Of a stretch of 31,726 nt of DNA, positions 9,768 to 19,216 are shown one piece after another; the stretch's first letter is position 1; each line of letters begins with the position of its first letter. The notes under the pieces are model-generated. The model saw nothing but the letters and a program-made list of their open reading frames with translations. It was not told where the DNA came from and ran no database searches. This stretch comes from Chara braunii (lineage: Eukaryota; Streptophyta; Charophyceae; Charales; Characeae): the NCBI GenBank assembly GCA_003427395.1, contig BFEA01000084.1, positions 3,396,684 through 3,428,409 of the forward strand, written 5' to 3'. Both the position numbers and the translations under genes were made by a program.

Positions 9768-10900
9768 CCGTTTCCAATCTTTTTAGATGACAAGTTACTT
9801 TGCGCATGGTTCTTGATCAGGGGAATTGCTTGAAGTGTAGCATGTCTCTCCCTATAGGAAGTGGTCTGGCGTACTCCTCCTCCTCGCCCGAGCACAAGAC
9901 TCGAATCTCAGAAGTCAGGTCGTCTCCACCGAATCGGCAAAGTACCCCCCCGTACAACGGTCCACTCTGGGTCGATAACAGGGTCAGCTCTTAAAGCAAC
10001 GAACCCCCGCCCCAGATGCTTCCTAGAGATAGTGGATGCATCCACTGCAACTAGTTTTTATATATTTTTCATTTCTCCTAAGTCAAGGGTAACTTAGACG
10101 AAAAGAATCAGAGGATACAGAAAATGAGAATCATTTGGACAGGTACAGGTAGATAAGGTCGTTCGAGATAGAAATGATCAATCCTGGGAAAAAACTAAGT
10201 CTATTTAACCTCGTCTACTTTATTTCAATCATATTCATTCGACGACACACGCTGAATAATCATTTTCAAAACAACAAGTCCTTTTAACAGTCAGGCATGT
10301 AAAAGGTAGAAAGGAAACAATCTTTTGCATCAGCCCATGTAGACACAATCAACCTCATTTGCAAACATCTTCTACCTACCTACACAGACTGCAAAGCAAA
10401 ACAAAACCAGTTCAAAGGAATCCAATGCAACCCCATATCCAAGTCAGACCTCACCATTCACATGCGAACACACATTCCTTTGCCTTTTCAATGAATATTC
10501 AATGAACCGGGTCAAGCAAGTGTGGGTTCACAAAGGTGTGAAGGGAAGCCTGAATCAATTAACTGACCTTAAGTGAAGTTGAATGGCACGCTTAAGAAAA
10601 CCGTATAGAATTACTCTCTCTTGACGAGAAGGTCATCGCACCTAGTCGTCAGCAAAGTGATCGACACCACTTCCTTGTGACGACCGCTTGCCACGATACC
10701 CTCTCAGCACACAATCACCTTCCAATAATCTGGCGGCGTCTTCTCGTTACCGCCACTTGGCTCCAAAGCCACAGCGTCTCTGCGGTGTCACGCTCACGCT
10801 GCTTCAAAATGCAACACCGCTTTGACGCACCTCCTCTTTGTCGATGCCCCACCTCCACTCAGTGCAAAAATACTGTCGTTACCTTGTGAAAACATTGCCG
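9768..10900. other. Gene-less stretch
   Basis: AT-balanced sequence without credible frames, repeats or RNA genes that I can recognise. Short open frames occur on the plus strand, but their peptides show no motif. Confidence 0.5.
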
Positions 10901-10901
10901 T

Positions 10902-11115
10902 CGCCGCAAAAATCCGACAGCGCTTCCATACTATCGCCGTTAAAAACGGAGTCGCCGCCTCAAAAATTTGTCAGCGCTTTCGCACCACCGCCGTCAAACT
11001 TAGTGTCGCCTCCTCAAAAATTTCGGCAGCACTTCCGCACCATCGCCGTCAAACTTAATGTCGCCTCCGCAAAAATTCTGGTGGCGCTTCCGCACCACCG
11101 CCGAAAAACCGGAAC
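10902..11115 (+). repeat. ~54-bp minisatellite, four units
   Basis: Units start at 10902, 10953, 11007 and 11062 (periods 51, 54 and 55), each built as CGCC-CC-CAAAAATT, then CAGCGCTTCCGCACCA, then CGCCGTCAAACTTA. A weaker fifth unit follows near 11120. The first periods are multiples of three, so an 18-residue repeat (AAVK...KICQRFRT) can be read, but the frame breaks at the 55-bp unit. Probably non-coding. Confidence 0.75.
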
Positions 11116-11200
11116 CACCTTGTCGCCGCTTATCCACTGCTGCGTAATTTCGACAGCATTTCCCCACTACAGTGGAAAAATGCATGCCAAAATTCATAAA

Positions 11201-12293
11201 ATTTGGGCCCCAGGCCCAAATGCCACAGTGCCGCACTGCCGCAGTCACGCAACGTCCCTGGGTCCGTCCTGTGGGACCAACACCAACTAGAGGGGATGGG
11301 AGCAGAGTGCTCCCTTGCTTGGCTATGGCTGCCCAACTCTCCTCCTTGCGCTCCTCAGCAGGTCTCCAGCCTCTCCTCACGTTGCCTCAGACAACACCTC
11401 CAGAAGCTAGCAACACTCAAGTGTGTTCGTCACACACTGGCATCACGAGTGCATTGTGTGGCAGCTGGAAGACAGCTGTCTGTTATATAGTGGCTGAAGA
11501 GGGTTGGGCGTCACTCCAGCCCCCAGGCAAAAACGCGGGCTCAAAGTGAGCCCTCGATCTGGCCTAGATCCAGGGCTAACTGTGGTCGCACCACAGCTAC
11601 ATTCTTAGTCTGGGGCAGTTTTTTTAACTGCCCCATTTTATTTTTCCTTTTCTTTTTCCTAGCTATCTCGGAATCTCACGAGATAGATGGGTTCCTGCCA
11701 TTTCCAAAACTATTTTTCTTTTATTTTTCTGATACAACCCCTTACAGTTCGATGTACCCGGACCCTTTCCCCAGGGCAGTTACATCGGGAAAAAGCTGTA
11801 CTTGGCCTTTTCCTTTTATGACCCCTCAATTTCCAAGCTCCCTTAAAAAACGGGAGCCTGAAAGACTGTGACAGTTACCTCTGGCAGCTTGTACCAGAGG
11901 TAACACCTCGTGAGGACAAGTGTCCTCACGAAAAGCAAAGAAAAAAAAAGAAAAAAAAAATAAAAAATAAAAAAGAAAATTTCTAACCCCCTCAACTGCA
12001 ATGCTCCTGACCGTGATTTGAGCCAGGAGCATGCAGTTGTTTGTCAACTGCCTGTTCCTTCCCTCTGCTGCCCTCCCCTGAAAACGGGGAGTACAATTGT
12101 CAGGTTGGGAGGAGTAGGCCCTCCTCCTCCCAACCACCCCGTTTCCCTCTCTCTCTCTCTCTTGTGTACTGTGGGCCGCGAGATTTAAAATCTCCCGGCC
12201 ACAGTAAGTTGGTAAAAAAACGGAGCGGGAGCTTTTTTGCACCCACACGGTCCAAAAGACTGTTTTTTTCCCCCCACGAGGCAGTTGCCTCGT
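11201..12293. repeat. Chain of short perfect stem-loops
   Basis: At least 17 adjacent inverted repeats. Arms (start-end of whole hairpin): 11201-11221 (9 bp), 11298-11314 (7), 11537-11553 (7), 11549-11577 (6+5, nested), 11580-11596 (7), 11611-11635 (10), 11663-11686 (8), 11743-11800 (multi-part), 11837-11857 (6), 11874-11904 (11), 11909-11930 (10, two-base loop), 11993-12039 (16 with one bulge), 12033-12051 (7), 12073-12091 (6), 12103-12135 (12), 12168-12205 (about 17, imperfect), 12276-12293 (8). Neighbours sometimes share an arm (11549-11553; 12033-12039), so two alternative foldings exist. An A-rich tract (11931-11982) interrupts the chain, and another (12415-12455) lies beyond its end. 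No protein reading is conserved across it. Confidence 0.85.
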
Positions 12294-12481
12294 TTCTTAG
12301 TTTTCCTCCCCTTTTTTTTTTTTTACACTTTTTTAAGCTTACTTGTTTTCTCCCTTGCCCGTTTCTCCTACCCCAGTCCCACCAACGGCCACGAACTGGG
12401 GGGGGGGACAAAAGAAAGAACAACAACAATAAAACAAAACAACAAAAAAAAACTACCTTCTTTTGCTACCAGCAGATGCAG

Positions 12482-12640
12482 CCCGTTCATCAAAAACGAG
12501 TGGGCGCCTAATAGCTCAACCAGAGGGGGGGGGGGGCAGCATATATTTCCATGTTCTAGGGGTTGATTCATTCGATTTTGCACATCTATTGACGGAAGTC
12601 GGCGTGGGGCCAACTGCCAAGTAGGACCCCTGTTTCTCTC

Positions 12641-12689
<49 letters not shown>

Positions 12690-12830
12690 ACGGTAGTGTA
12701 TGGATCCATGATCGAGGGTGGATCCAGTCGCATCCGCCCAGGATATTGAGGTTCAGCCTCCTGAAGAGTCGGTGCGAGTCCGACGAAACAGTCTGGCACA
12801 GTCACGACCCGTTCGTCAAAACGAACGGGT
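12482..12830. repeat. Two related hairpins about 325 bp apart
   Basis: 12807-12830 is a perfect 10-bp stem (ACCCGTTCGT with ACGAACGGGT) and a CAAA loop. 12481-12505 is a diverged copy: its arms (CCCGTTC / GAGTGGG) would still pair if G-T wobbles are allowed. Between them are TC and CA microsatellites (about 12635-12689), and a poly(A) tract follows at 12842. Confidence 0.6.
12635..12689. repeat. Compound (TC)n(AC)n microsatellite
   Basis: TC dinucleotides to about 12658, then about 15 AC dinucleotides. The minus-strand open frame with VCVCVC and ERERER is a translation of this repeat. Confidence 0.95.
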
Positions 12831-12841
12831 AGTGTACTAAA

Positions 12842-12869
12842 AGAAAAAAAAAAAAAAAAAAAAAAAAAA

Positions 12870-12911
<42 letters not shown>

Positions 12912-12912
12912 G

Positions 12913-12970
<58 letters not shown>
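12842..12970. repeat. Long poly(A) tract with rare interruptions
   Basis: About 129 bases of nearly pure A, broken only by TCT near 12870 and GGGG near 12909. It could be the fused tails of two or three plus-strand retroposons, since the interruptions are short and sharp. The poly-Phe minus-strand frame is an artefact. Confidence 0.9.
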
Positions 12971-12973
<3 letters not shown>

Positions 12974-12994
12974 CTACCTCATGCAGAAAAACGG

Positions 12995-13070
12995 TCGCCC
13001 GTTTCCACGGGCGAATGTTAGGAGCACTGGGGCTAAAGCCCCTGTCACTTCTTGATGCGCCATGTGGCGC
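12995..13070. repeat. Second hairpin cluster
   Basis: TCGCCCGT-TTCC-ACGGGCGA (12995-13014, 8 bp), GGGGCT-AA-AGCCCC (13029-13042) and GCGCCA-TG-TGGCGC (13057-13070) follow one another closely. GGAGC at 13021-13025 can also pair with GCTCC at 13069-13073. Confidence 0.75.
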
Positions 13071-13109
13071 TCCTCCTTTAGTTAGTTTTAGATTTTTATT
13101 TTTTTTTTC

Positions 13110-13160
13110 CCCTTGATTTATGCGTGTCATCCTTGAAAGCGCAGGCCATGCTGACCTTCG
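13110..13160 (-). pseudogene. U6 snRNA 3'-half fragment
   Basis: On the minus strand this reads GCATGGCC, then TGCGC, AAGGATGACACGCATAAATC. That is the conserved central and 3' part of U6 spliceosomal RNA, with a few extra bases (CTTT) and changes. The 5' half is lost. A T-rich run lies beside it on the plus strand (an A-rich tail on minus). A dead retrocopy. Confidence 0.65.
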
Positions 13161-13322
13161 TGCGCCCGATCTCGGTCGTGCGATCTTTGTGATCCATGAT
13201 CGAAATCGATCGCGCCGACAGCAAGGTCGCCAGCTCCAAAAGGAGTCATCCCAGTGGTGCAGTATGTCGGATTTGATCCCAGTGTCTGCCGGGTGAAAGT
13301 CCTATGCTGTATCCTACTAGCT

Positions 13323-13957
13323 AGCTCCTATTACGATGGTGATAGGAGCTGTTCTTCTATAAGAAGAGCTGGCCTAGTCACTATCCCCCATATCGGGGCT
13401 TTGCTGACCCCGCCTGCCTGTGGCCTCGCAGGCCCTGCCTGCCTGCCTGTGGCCCTGCAAGCCCTGCCTGCCCGTGGCCTTTCAGGCCCTGCCGGCAGGC
13501 CTTACCCCGTCGGTAGGCCGCGTGACCTCGACATTGGTTTGGCAACCCCCTGGCTCGGTGTCAACCCCTGCGGCCCAGAGAAAACACTTCCTACTCCTCC
13601 TGTGCCGCGGCCCTATACCTCGCGCATCCTCCTTTTTAGCCCACTTAGGCCCTGAATAGCGCGGCTTGGCAGCCGCGCAACACTATTTTAGGTAGAATAG
13701 GTTTAGTTTTACCGTTCCCATATCCGCACCTTCCTGCGGCTTCGCCAAAGGCGAGGCACGACCGCTTACTGCCATCACTATCGGATGCCACACGTGTTCG
13801 GACTGAAGTTCGAAAACTTTTAATCTCTCAGTCATAGGTCAGGTCCGAATAACTTTTGGCAAACGTCAGTCTCATCAAGTCCATCAATTTAACGATAAGG
13901 TCGGACCACGTCTGACGTTTAAAATCCCCGGTAAATACCCTTGTCAAGGTATTTGCC
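13323..13957. repeat. Further hairpins and a Cys/Gly-coding 24-29-bp repeat
   Basis: Stem-loops: 13323-13350 (AGCTCCTAT arms, 9 bp), 13351-13369 (8 bp with one wobble), 13659-13678 (GCGCGGCT arms, 8 bp), 13742-13754 (5 bp), 13861-13869 with 13912-13920 (9 bp, long loop), and 13931-13957 (about 9 bp). At 13410-13500 the unit CCTGCCTGTGGCCTNGCAGG recurs three to four times. No gene was recognised; plus-strand frames are translations of the repeat. Confidence 0.65.
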
Positions 13958-14401
13958 CCGACAACGGATGGTACGATCACATTACTTTTTTGTTAGCTAC
14001 TGTGTGTTATAGTTCAGATGACGGGTCCGGTTTTTGGCTTCAGACATGTACGTACGCATTTCTAGTGGAGTGTTTTTTCACTGCTTTGTTCTTCTCCACG
14101 TTCCTCTTCTACCCTCGTTTTTGCATGTGAGTCGCTGTTGTTTGGTGAGTGGTTTGTTATCGTGAATGTCCCCAATACAACGGGTATTGTTGTCGCAATG
14201 TTGCAAATCGTCTCTTTGTTTGATGCCAAACACATGCATGTTATGGTTGCCCATATTGTGAATGTGTTGTGAATTTGGTATGCCAAATTGGGATGATATG
14301 TTAATGAATGTGTTGTTTCACCAGCCTCACGAATGAAATTGATGCCTGCCTCTGGTCTGCTATCCGCACCCCCACCCAGCCCCCACCCAACCCCCACGCC
14401 C
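13958..14401. other. Gene-less stretch ending in a C-rich tract
   Basis: Apart from two near-identical GAATGTGTTGT blocks (about 14262 and 14304) I see nothing recognisable. The last 36 bases before the gap are C-runs. On the minus strand they form GGG-GGGGG-GGG-GGGGG blocks with one- to three-base spacers, a strong G-quadruplex pattern. Confidence 0.6.
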
Positions 14402-14669
14402 NNNNNNNNNNNNNNNNNNNNNNNNNNNNNNNNNNNNNNNNNNNNNNNNNNNNNNNNNNNNNNNNNNNNNNNNNNNNNNNNNNNNNNNNNNNNNNNNNNN
14501 NNNNNNNNNNNNNNNNNNNNNNNNNNNNNNNNNNNNNNNNNNNNNNNNNNNNNNNNNNNNNNNNNNNNNNNNNNNNNNNNNNNNNNNNNNNNNNNNNNNN
14601 NNNNNNNNNNNNNNNNNNNNNNNNNNNNNNNNNNNNNNNNNNNNNNNNNNNNNNNNNNNNNNNNNNNNN
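14402..14669. other. Assembly gap (268 N)
   Basis: A run of N flanked on both sides by C-rich sequence (14365-14401 and 14680-14840). The gap is probably a G/C-rich repeat that sequencing could not cross. Frames reported across it are meaningless. Confidence 0.98.
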
Positions 14670-14960
14670 TTGCACTTGAACGCAAGGCCCCCCACCGCCC
14701 CTCTCCCTCCCCACTCAACCCAACACCAAACCCACCCACCGAACCGGCGGACCCCCCCATTTTCTATTTTTTTGTCAGTCTGCCACTTCGAGAGGGTGCC
14801 CCGCCCCCTCCCCACCCGCTCCCCGCTCCCCGCTCCTAAAACCCCCTCTCTGATCGGCCTCGGGCGCGGCCGAAAGTTCATGACCAGAGCGGTCATGGCC
14901 GGGGGGGTCCCGACCACGACCGGCGGTCGTGGCCATGCCCGAACTCGGCTGCGGCTAGGG

Positions 14961-15265
14961 GGGAACGTAGCGTTCGGCCTCACCAATGCACCCGCCACCT
15001 TCCAGACGGCGATGAACGACATCTTCAGGGACATCCTAAAAAAATACATTCTCGTATACTTGGGCGACATCATGGTCTACAGTCGTACCTTAGAAGACCA
15101 TCTCAAACACCTCCGCGGTGTCCTACAGCGGTTACGCAAGCATGGTTTCTATGCCAAGCTTAGTAAGTGTCGCTTTGCCCAGAGCAAAGTGGACTTCCTA
15201 GAATACCATGTGTCTGACCAGGGTCTCCACATGGACGCTGCGAAGATCACAGTTATTGCAGAGTG
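14961..15265 (+). pseudogene. pol: Ty3 chromovirus reverse transcriptase, 5'-truncated
   Basis: Similarity starts abruptly at about 14961 (FGLTNAPATFQTAMNDIF) after unrelated C-rich DNA, so fingers and most of the N-terminal palm are missing. Next comes the catalytic strand, LVYLGDIMVYS at about 15050-15082. The family's Y-x-D-D box here reads YLGD: the first catalytic aspartate is glycine, so it could not polymerise. HLRGVLQRLRKHGFYAKLSK and the hydrophobic VDFLEYHVS segment follow in normal order. The frame ends at TGA 15264-15266, where relatives carry a tryptophan (E-W-P), so TGG probably became TGA. Confidence 0.85.
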
Positions 15266-16291
15266 ACCCTTCCCCACATTTGTAAGCAGCTTCGCAGTTT
15301 TCTAGGTCTCACTAGTGACTATAGTAATTTCATCTGGGATACGCTAGGTATTCGTACGTCCTTACCTCCACCCTCCTCCGGAAGAACCCGCCGTGGTTTT
15401 GGACACCCTTATGCGAAGACGCATTTCGCGTCCTTAAAAAGACGGTTACTTGTGCGCCGATTCTTCGCCTCCCTGATTTTAATCGCCCCTTTATCGTCAC
15501 CACCGATGCGTCAGATTTTGCAGTAGGAGTTGTTCTCTCTCAGGTATTTCCCTCTCCTCCGGATTCATCTTATCCTCATGTTCCTCCTTCCCCCCCCTCC
15601 TGCTGACACTGCTTCTCGACGGAAGGCTACCGTCCCACCACTTCCCTCCACTGACAGTCCTCCCGTTACTTACGATCCGACCATCGCAGAGGATGGGACT
15701 GTCGAGGCTCGTGCTGGGGATGACCCGATCGCCTTCAACTCCCGTCAGCTACTACCTGCCGACATAATTTACATTGTCGATGAACGTGAGGTTCTCTCAG
15801 TAGTTTATGCTACCCGGTATTGACGTCACTACCTGCACGGGGCACCCTTTACAGTGCGCACGGACAACTCAGTTGTCCAACTTGAAGCTTTCCTCACAAA
15901 GCCCAAGCTTCCTCCTCGACAGGCACGTTGGTGGCATGACTTATCTGAGTTCAGTTTCACCACTCATCCCATCAATGGTGAAATGAACCGCGTCGCCGAT
16001 GCCTTGTCCCACCATCCTGATCATAATCAGGAACCCATCCATCTTGCTGCTATCAGCATCACCACTGTTGATCAGTCGGTGATCGACACATATCGCACTC
16101 AGTACCGCCACTGCCCAGATTATCGCGCCATCCATGCGACATTGCGGAGTGTGAAGATCGTTCCCTCATACTCACTCGGTGAGAACGGTCTCATGTACTG
16201 GCATAGCAGATCTGGTCAGCTAGAACCACGTATCTACGTTTCCTCCACCAGACAGCTTTGTGTCCAGGCTGTAGCGAAGTTCCATGACTAG
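15266..16291 (+). pseudogene. pol: RT thumb/connection and RNase H of the same chromovirus
   Basis: LRSFLGLTSDYSNFI (15290-15335) is the conserved segment between RT and RNase H. The frame then shifts to one reading PPWFWTPLCEDAFRVLKKTV (about 15388-15447) and PFIVTTDASDFAVGVVLSQ, the first RNase H strand with its catalytic Asp. A second shift inside a C homopolymer near 15590 returns to the first frame: SRQLLPADIIYIVDEREVLS, then YATRY, TGA 15821-15823 (tryptophan expected), then FTVRTDN. About 58 residues rich in Pro, Ser and Thr sit between the first RNase H strand and SRQLL, where relatives have a short loop. The region ends with RVADALSHHPD (about 15991-16023) and a linker up to TAG 16289-16291. 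Confidence 0.85.
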
Positions 16292-17370
16292 ACAGTTGCC
16301 GGTCATATGGGTTTTCAGAAGACGTTGGTTCGTGTTTGCCACCTATACATTTGGCCGAAGTCCAAGGACTTCGTCAAAGCCTACATCCAAGAGTGTCGTA
16401 CCTGCCAGGAGGTGAATAGTGCGAACCACCTTCCGTATGGGTTACTTCAGCCCTTACCCATACCCGAGGGTCGTTGTCAGTCCATCTCAATGAATTTCAT
16501 TGGTCCTCTCCGCCCACCCACTAAGCGCGGTCTCGATGCTATCTTGGTCGTCGTCGATCGCTTCACGAAGCGTGCACGTTTTGTCCCGTGTTGCAATCGC
16601 ATTAGCGCTCGTGAGGTCGTCGACATCGTCTTCGACCGAGTCGTGAGAGATCACGGCTTACCTCAAAGCATTATCTCCGACCGTGACCCGCGCTTTACTG
16701 GCACATTCTTGCGACACCTACACGAGGTCTACGGATCCCAACTCCGCTCCTCATCGTCTTACCACCCTCAGACGGATGGTCAGACTGAGGTCACAATTAA
16801 AACTCTCGGTAATATCCTCCGAAAGTTTGTGTGGAATGACCAGCAGTGGGACTTACACTTAACCCACGCGGAGATTGTGTACAACCATGCTGTTTCGCCA
16901 GCCACCGGGATGTCACCATTTTATTACGACCTCGGCTACCAGCCTTGTGTACCCGCGGACTTCCTACGACCATCGCGGTTGCGCCCAGACACTCGTTGTC
17001 CTGGGCTTGACGACTGGATCGTCTACATAGCGGCGATTATAAAGCGCACACACGAGAGTCTAGCCGACTCCCAGACTCGCATGGCCGCACGAGCAAACCG
17101 ATCACGAATGGATCATCCATTCAAAGTCGGTGACGATGTGCTTGTCGACGCACGCCACTTACACCGGATACGCTTCACAAGTTTAAGCATCGCTTCTTCA
17201 GTCCAGGATGCATCCTTCAAGTCGTCGGTTCTGATATTGCCGCTAGTCCGGTCAGCTTCCGTGTGAAGCTATCTGATTACCTTCGACAGACTTACGTATA
17301 CGATGTTTACCACGTTTCCTTGCTGCGTCCTTATCGCAGACCGTCCGAACACTTGACCGGACGTCCTTAT
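16292..17370 (+). pseudogene. pol: Chromovirus integrase (zinc finger, DDE core, C-terminal domain)
   Basis: Integrase inserts the cDNA into chromosomal DNA. The frame continues from the preceding block through TAG 16289-16291. The HHCC zinc finger is intact across that stop (H...GHMG, then CRTC at about 16397-16408). In the catalytic core the first Asp of the family motif M-D-F-I is replaced: the sequence reads SMNFIGP (about 16488-16508). The second Asp (IISDRDPRF, about 16672) and the Glu (HPQTDGQTE, about 16764-16790) remain. Near 17180 a frameshift moves the C-terminal domain (KFKHRFFSPGCILQVV and VYHVSLLRPY) out of frame. The stop, the Asp-to-Asn change and the frameshift together show it is inactive. 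Confidence 0.9.
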
Positions 17371-17372
17371 GA

Positions 17373-17741
17373 GTGCCTCCACCTATCATGGTGGACGGTT
17401 ACGAGGAGTTCGTTGTTTTCGACATAGTATCTCGTCGAGTTACCGACGATACCCCACCACGCATCGAGTACCTTGTGCGTGGGAAGGACTATCCTGATGA
17501 GGAGGCTACTTCGGAGCCCCTCGAGCACCTGCAGCACACCCGGATGTTGGTGCGTGGATATGATTGTGCTCGTCATGCCGAGATATCTGCTCCTACTCAA
17601 CCGACTAACCCGTTTCCTCCTCCGGCTGAGAAGATTGCTGAGGACGAGCTCGCTCCTTCTGAGGCCGTTCATCAGCAACAGATGGACGCCTCCGTGCGTC
17701 CACAGCGCACTCGTCGACGTCCTCGGGGTCTTGACGATTGA
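17373..17741 (+). pseudogene. Chromodomain C-terminal to integrase
   Basis: In a third frame, after the LLRPY end of integrase, the peptide VDGYEEFVVFDIVSRRV, then EYLVRGKDYPDEEATSEPLE and LQHTRMLVRGYD matches a chromodomain. In relatives it steers integration toward modified histone H3. The family pattern E-Y-L-V-x-W-K-x-Y has Gly for the aromatic-cage Trp here, and T-W-E-P reads T-S-E-P, so two conserved tryptophans are lost and histone binding is doubtful. The rest is Pro/Gln/Arg-rich up to TGA 17739-17741. The domain places this element among chromoviruses. Confidence 0.8.
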
Positions 17742-18715
17742 CACTCTGATCATCTACTATCTTCCTACTGACTCACACCTCCAGGTACTCCATCATCAGC
17801 TTCTTCAGGATGTCAGCGTTTTGCGGCTCTGCTTCGACACCGACTCGACTCCTACTTCATCGACGTCATCGACCACTTCGACGACTTCAGCTACCTTCTC
17901 GACTTCAACCACCTTTTCGGCTTCAGCTACTTTGGACGCGACTACTTCACGCCACCACTCTACCCTGTACATTCTCTTGCATCTGTCACATGATGGTTCT
18001 CACTTAGCTGGGTTTCCTTAAGTTGGGCTCTCCCTTGGTATCATATAGGCATTGGGACTGTAGCGTTATCTTGGCTTCCCTGCTCCCAGATCTAGCTCCC
18101 TCCTCCCCAGTCGATGAGTTGTGTGCCTGTTTCCCTCACCCACTGCCCTCATCACCCTAGTGCCGGCTCTTGCATGCCTTCAGTTAGGCATATCTCCACC
18201 CTATTCCAGGCCTCACCTTTTCATAATCGACCCTGCATGCTGTCACCCTTTTGTCGAGCATTACCTGCCTTGATGGTCTATTTGTTAGGGTCATTTGTTT
18301 TGTTTCGCTACCACTCTCCCTCACCTTGAGCCTGATGACCTATCCCTCCTTCATGTGTGACTGCCCATAGGAGTTTCCATTCTTAGGCTGCATTCACCCC
18401 CTCTGAGACCATCCCACTCTTAGTGGTTCCGCGACATGACATTACATTGTGACATATTGCTCTTTTTCCTTTCGGCACTGAGGCCATTGCCTCTAGGACT
18501 TTAGGATTGTATCATGCTACATTTCATTTTCTGTTGTTTGTATACCAGACATTTGCTTTCCATTCGACTTTATGTAGCTTAGGCTGCATCGCATGGACTC
18601 CGCATGGAGCTTGCTCCGCATCCTAGATTTCTCAGCTTTCTTTAGTGCAGAGTTTCGCTGCTTTTGCGGATAGCGTGTTTATGGCTTTTGCGATCCATTA
18701 CAGGTCCGAGGATCG
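17742..18715 (+). other. Chromovirus 3' non-coding region
   Basis: Between the end of pol and the LTR there is about 970 bp without a credible gene. At 17835-17950 a degenerate TCGACT/TTCGACT pattern translates to Ser/Thr-rich peptide. The rest is T/C-rich. No clear polypurine tract was found next to the LTR start at 18716, only AGGTCCGAGGATCG. Confidence 0.5.
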
Positions 18716-19071
18716 TGCAGTGGGTCTTCATCTGCCTTGGCCTACAGCCAGGGCCTATTCGGCTACTTGCCAGTTTGGCCTGTGGGACCAGGTCGTGGCC
18801 TGACCCCACAGGCCGTGTACTGTTTCAGTCCAGTTCAGTCCTGCCCGGTACCACTGTCGGTACCAGGCCAGTCCAGTCCAATCAGTCCGATGGGGGTATT
18901 TCCCAGCTGCAGTCCGTATTTCGTCATTCTTCACTTTTGCACATCTTGGAGTACGTGCGTGTTGAGTTTGCGTCAAAGCTGGGCTGTCCCTTCCAGCTCC
19001 ATCTCCACCTCCTCCTTCGTCAACCCTTCTTCTCCATCCTGACGGACCGCCATCCCGGCGGGTCCGGCACA
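18716..19071 (+). repeat. LTR, plus-strand copy (probable 3' LTR)
   Basis: The sequence runs TGCAG...GGCACA and recurs in full, inverted, at 30089-29729, so both ends are defined by TG...CA. Internal landmarks include a GGTACC pair, and CCTGTGGGACCAGG facing CCCCACAGG, which form hairpins. The copy lies downstream of chromovirus pol on the same strand, fitting a 3' LTR. The bases after it, GTGAT (19072-19076), are the same five that precede the inverted LTR. Confidence 0.75.
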
Positions 19072-19216
19072 GTGATGCGCTAGCGCAGCCTAACGCCCTC
19101 CCACACGAAACGAAACATGGATCATACACATTTGGCTGCCTGTGTTCTAAAAAAAAATTAATAATAATAAATGTTGTTTATTGTATTTTTCTTCATAACA
19201 TATCTGGTTTTCAGAT

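Noticed and set aside
11201-12293. CRISPR array or bacterial terminators
   Set aside because: The hairpins are all different in sequence and not regularly spaced, and the context is eukaryotic.
2640-12560. Shared word TATATTTCCATGTTCTA at about 2641 and 12541
   Set aside because: The match is only 17 bases with no similarity around it; it could be chance or a very short relic.
12837-13130. Minus-strand frame with a long poly-Phe run
   Set aside because: It is a translation of the poly(A) tract at 12842-12970.
14062-15073. Several long frames on both strands across 14.3-14.8 kb
   Set aside because: Most of their length is the N gap; the flanks are C-rich, so stops are rare on both strands.
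18035-18050. A primer-binding site (TTGGTATCATA)
   Set aside because: Only about eight bases fit and no LTR end lies next to it.
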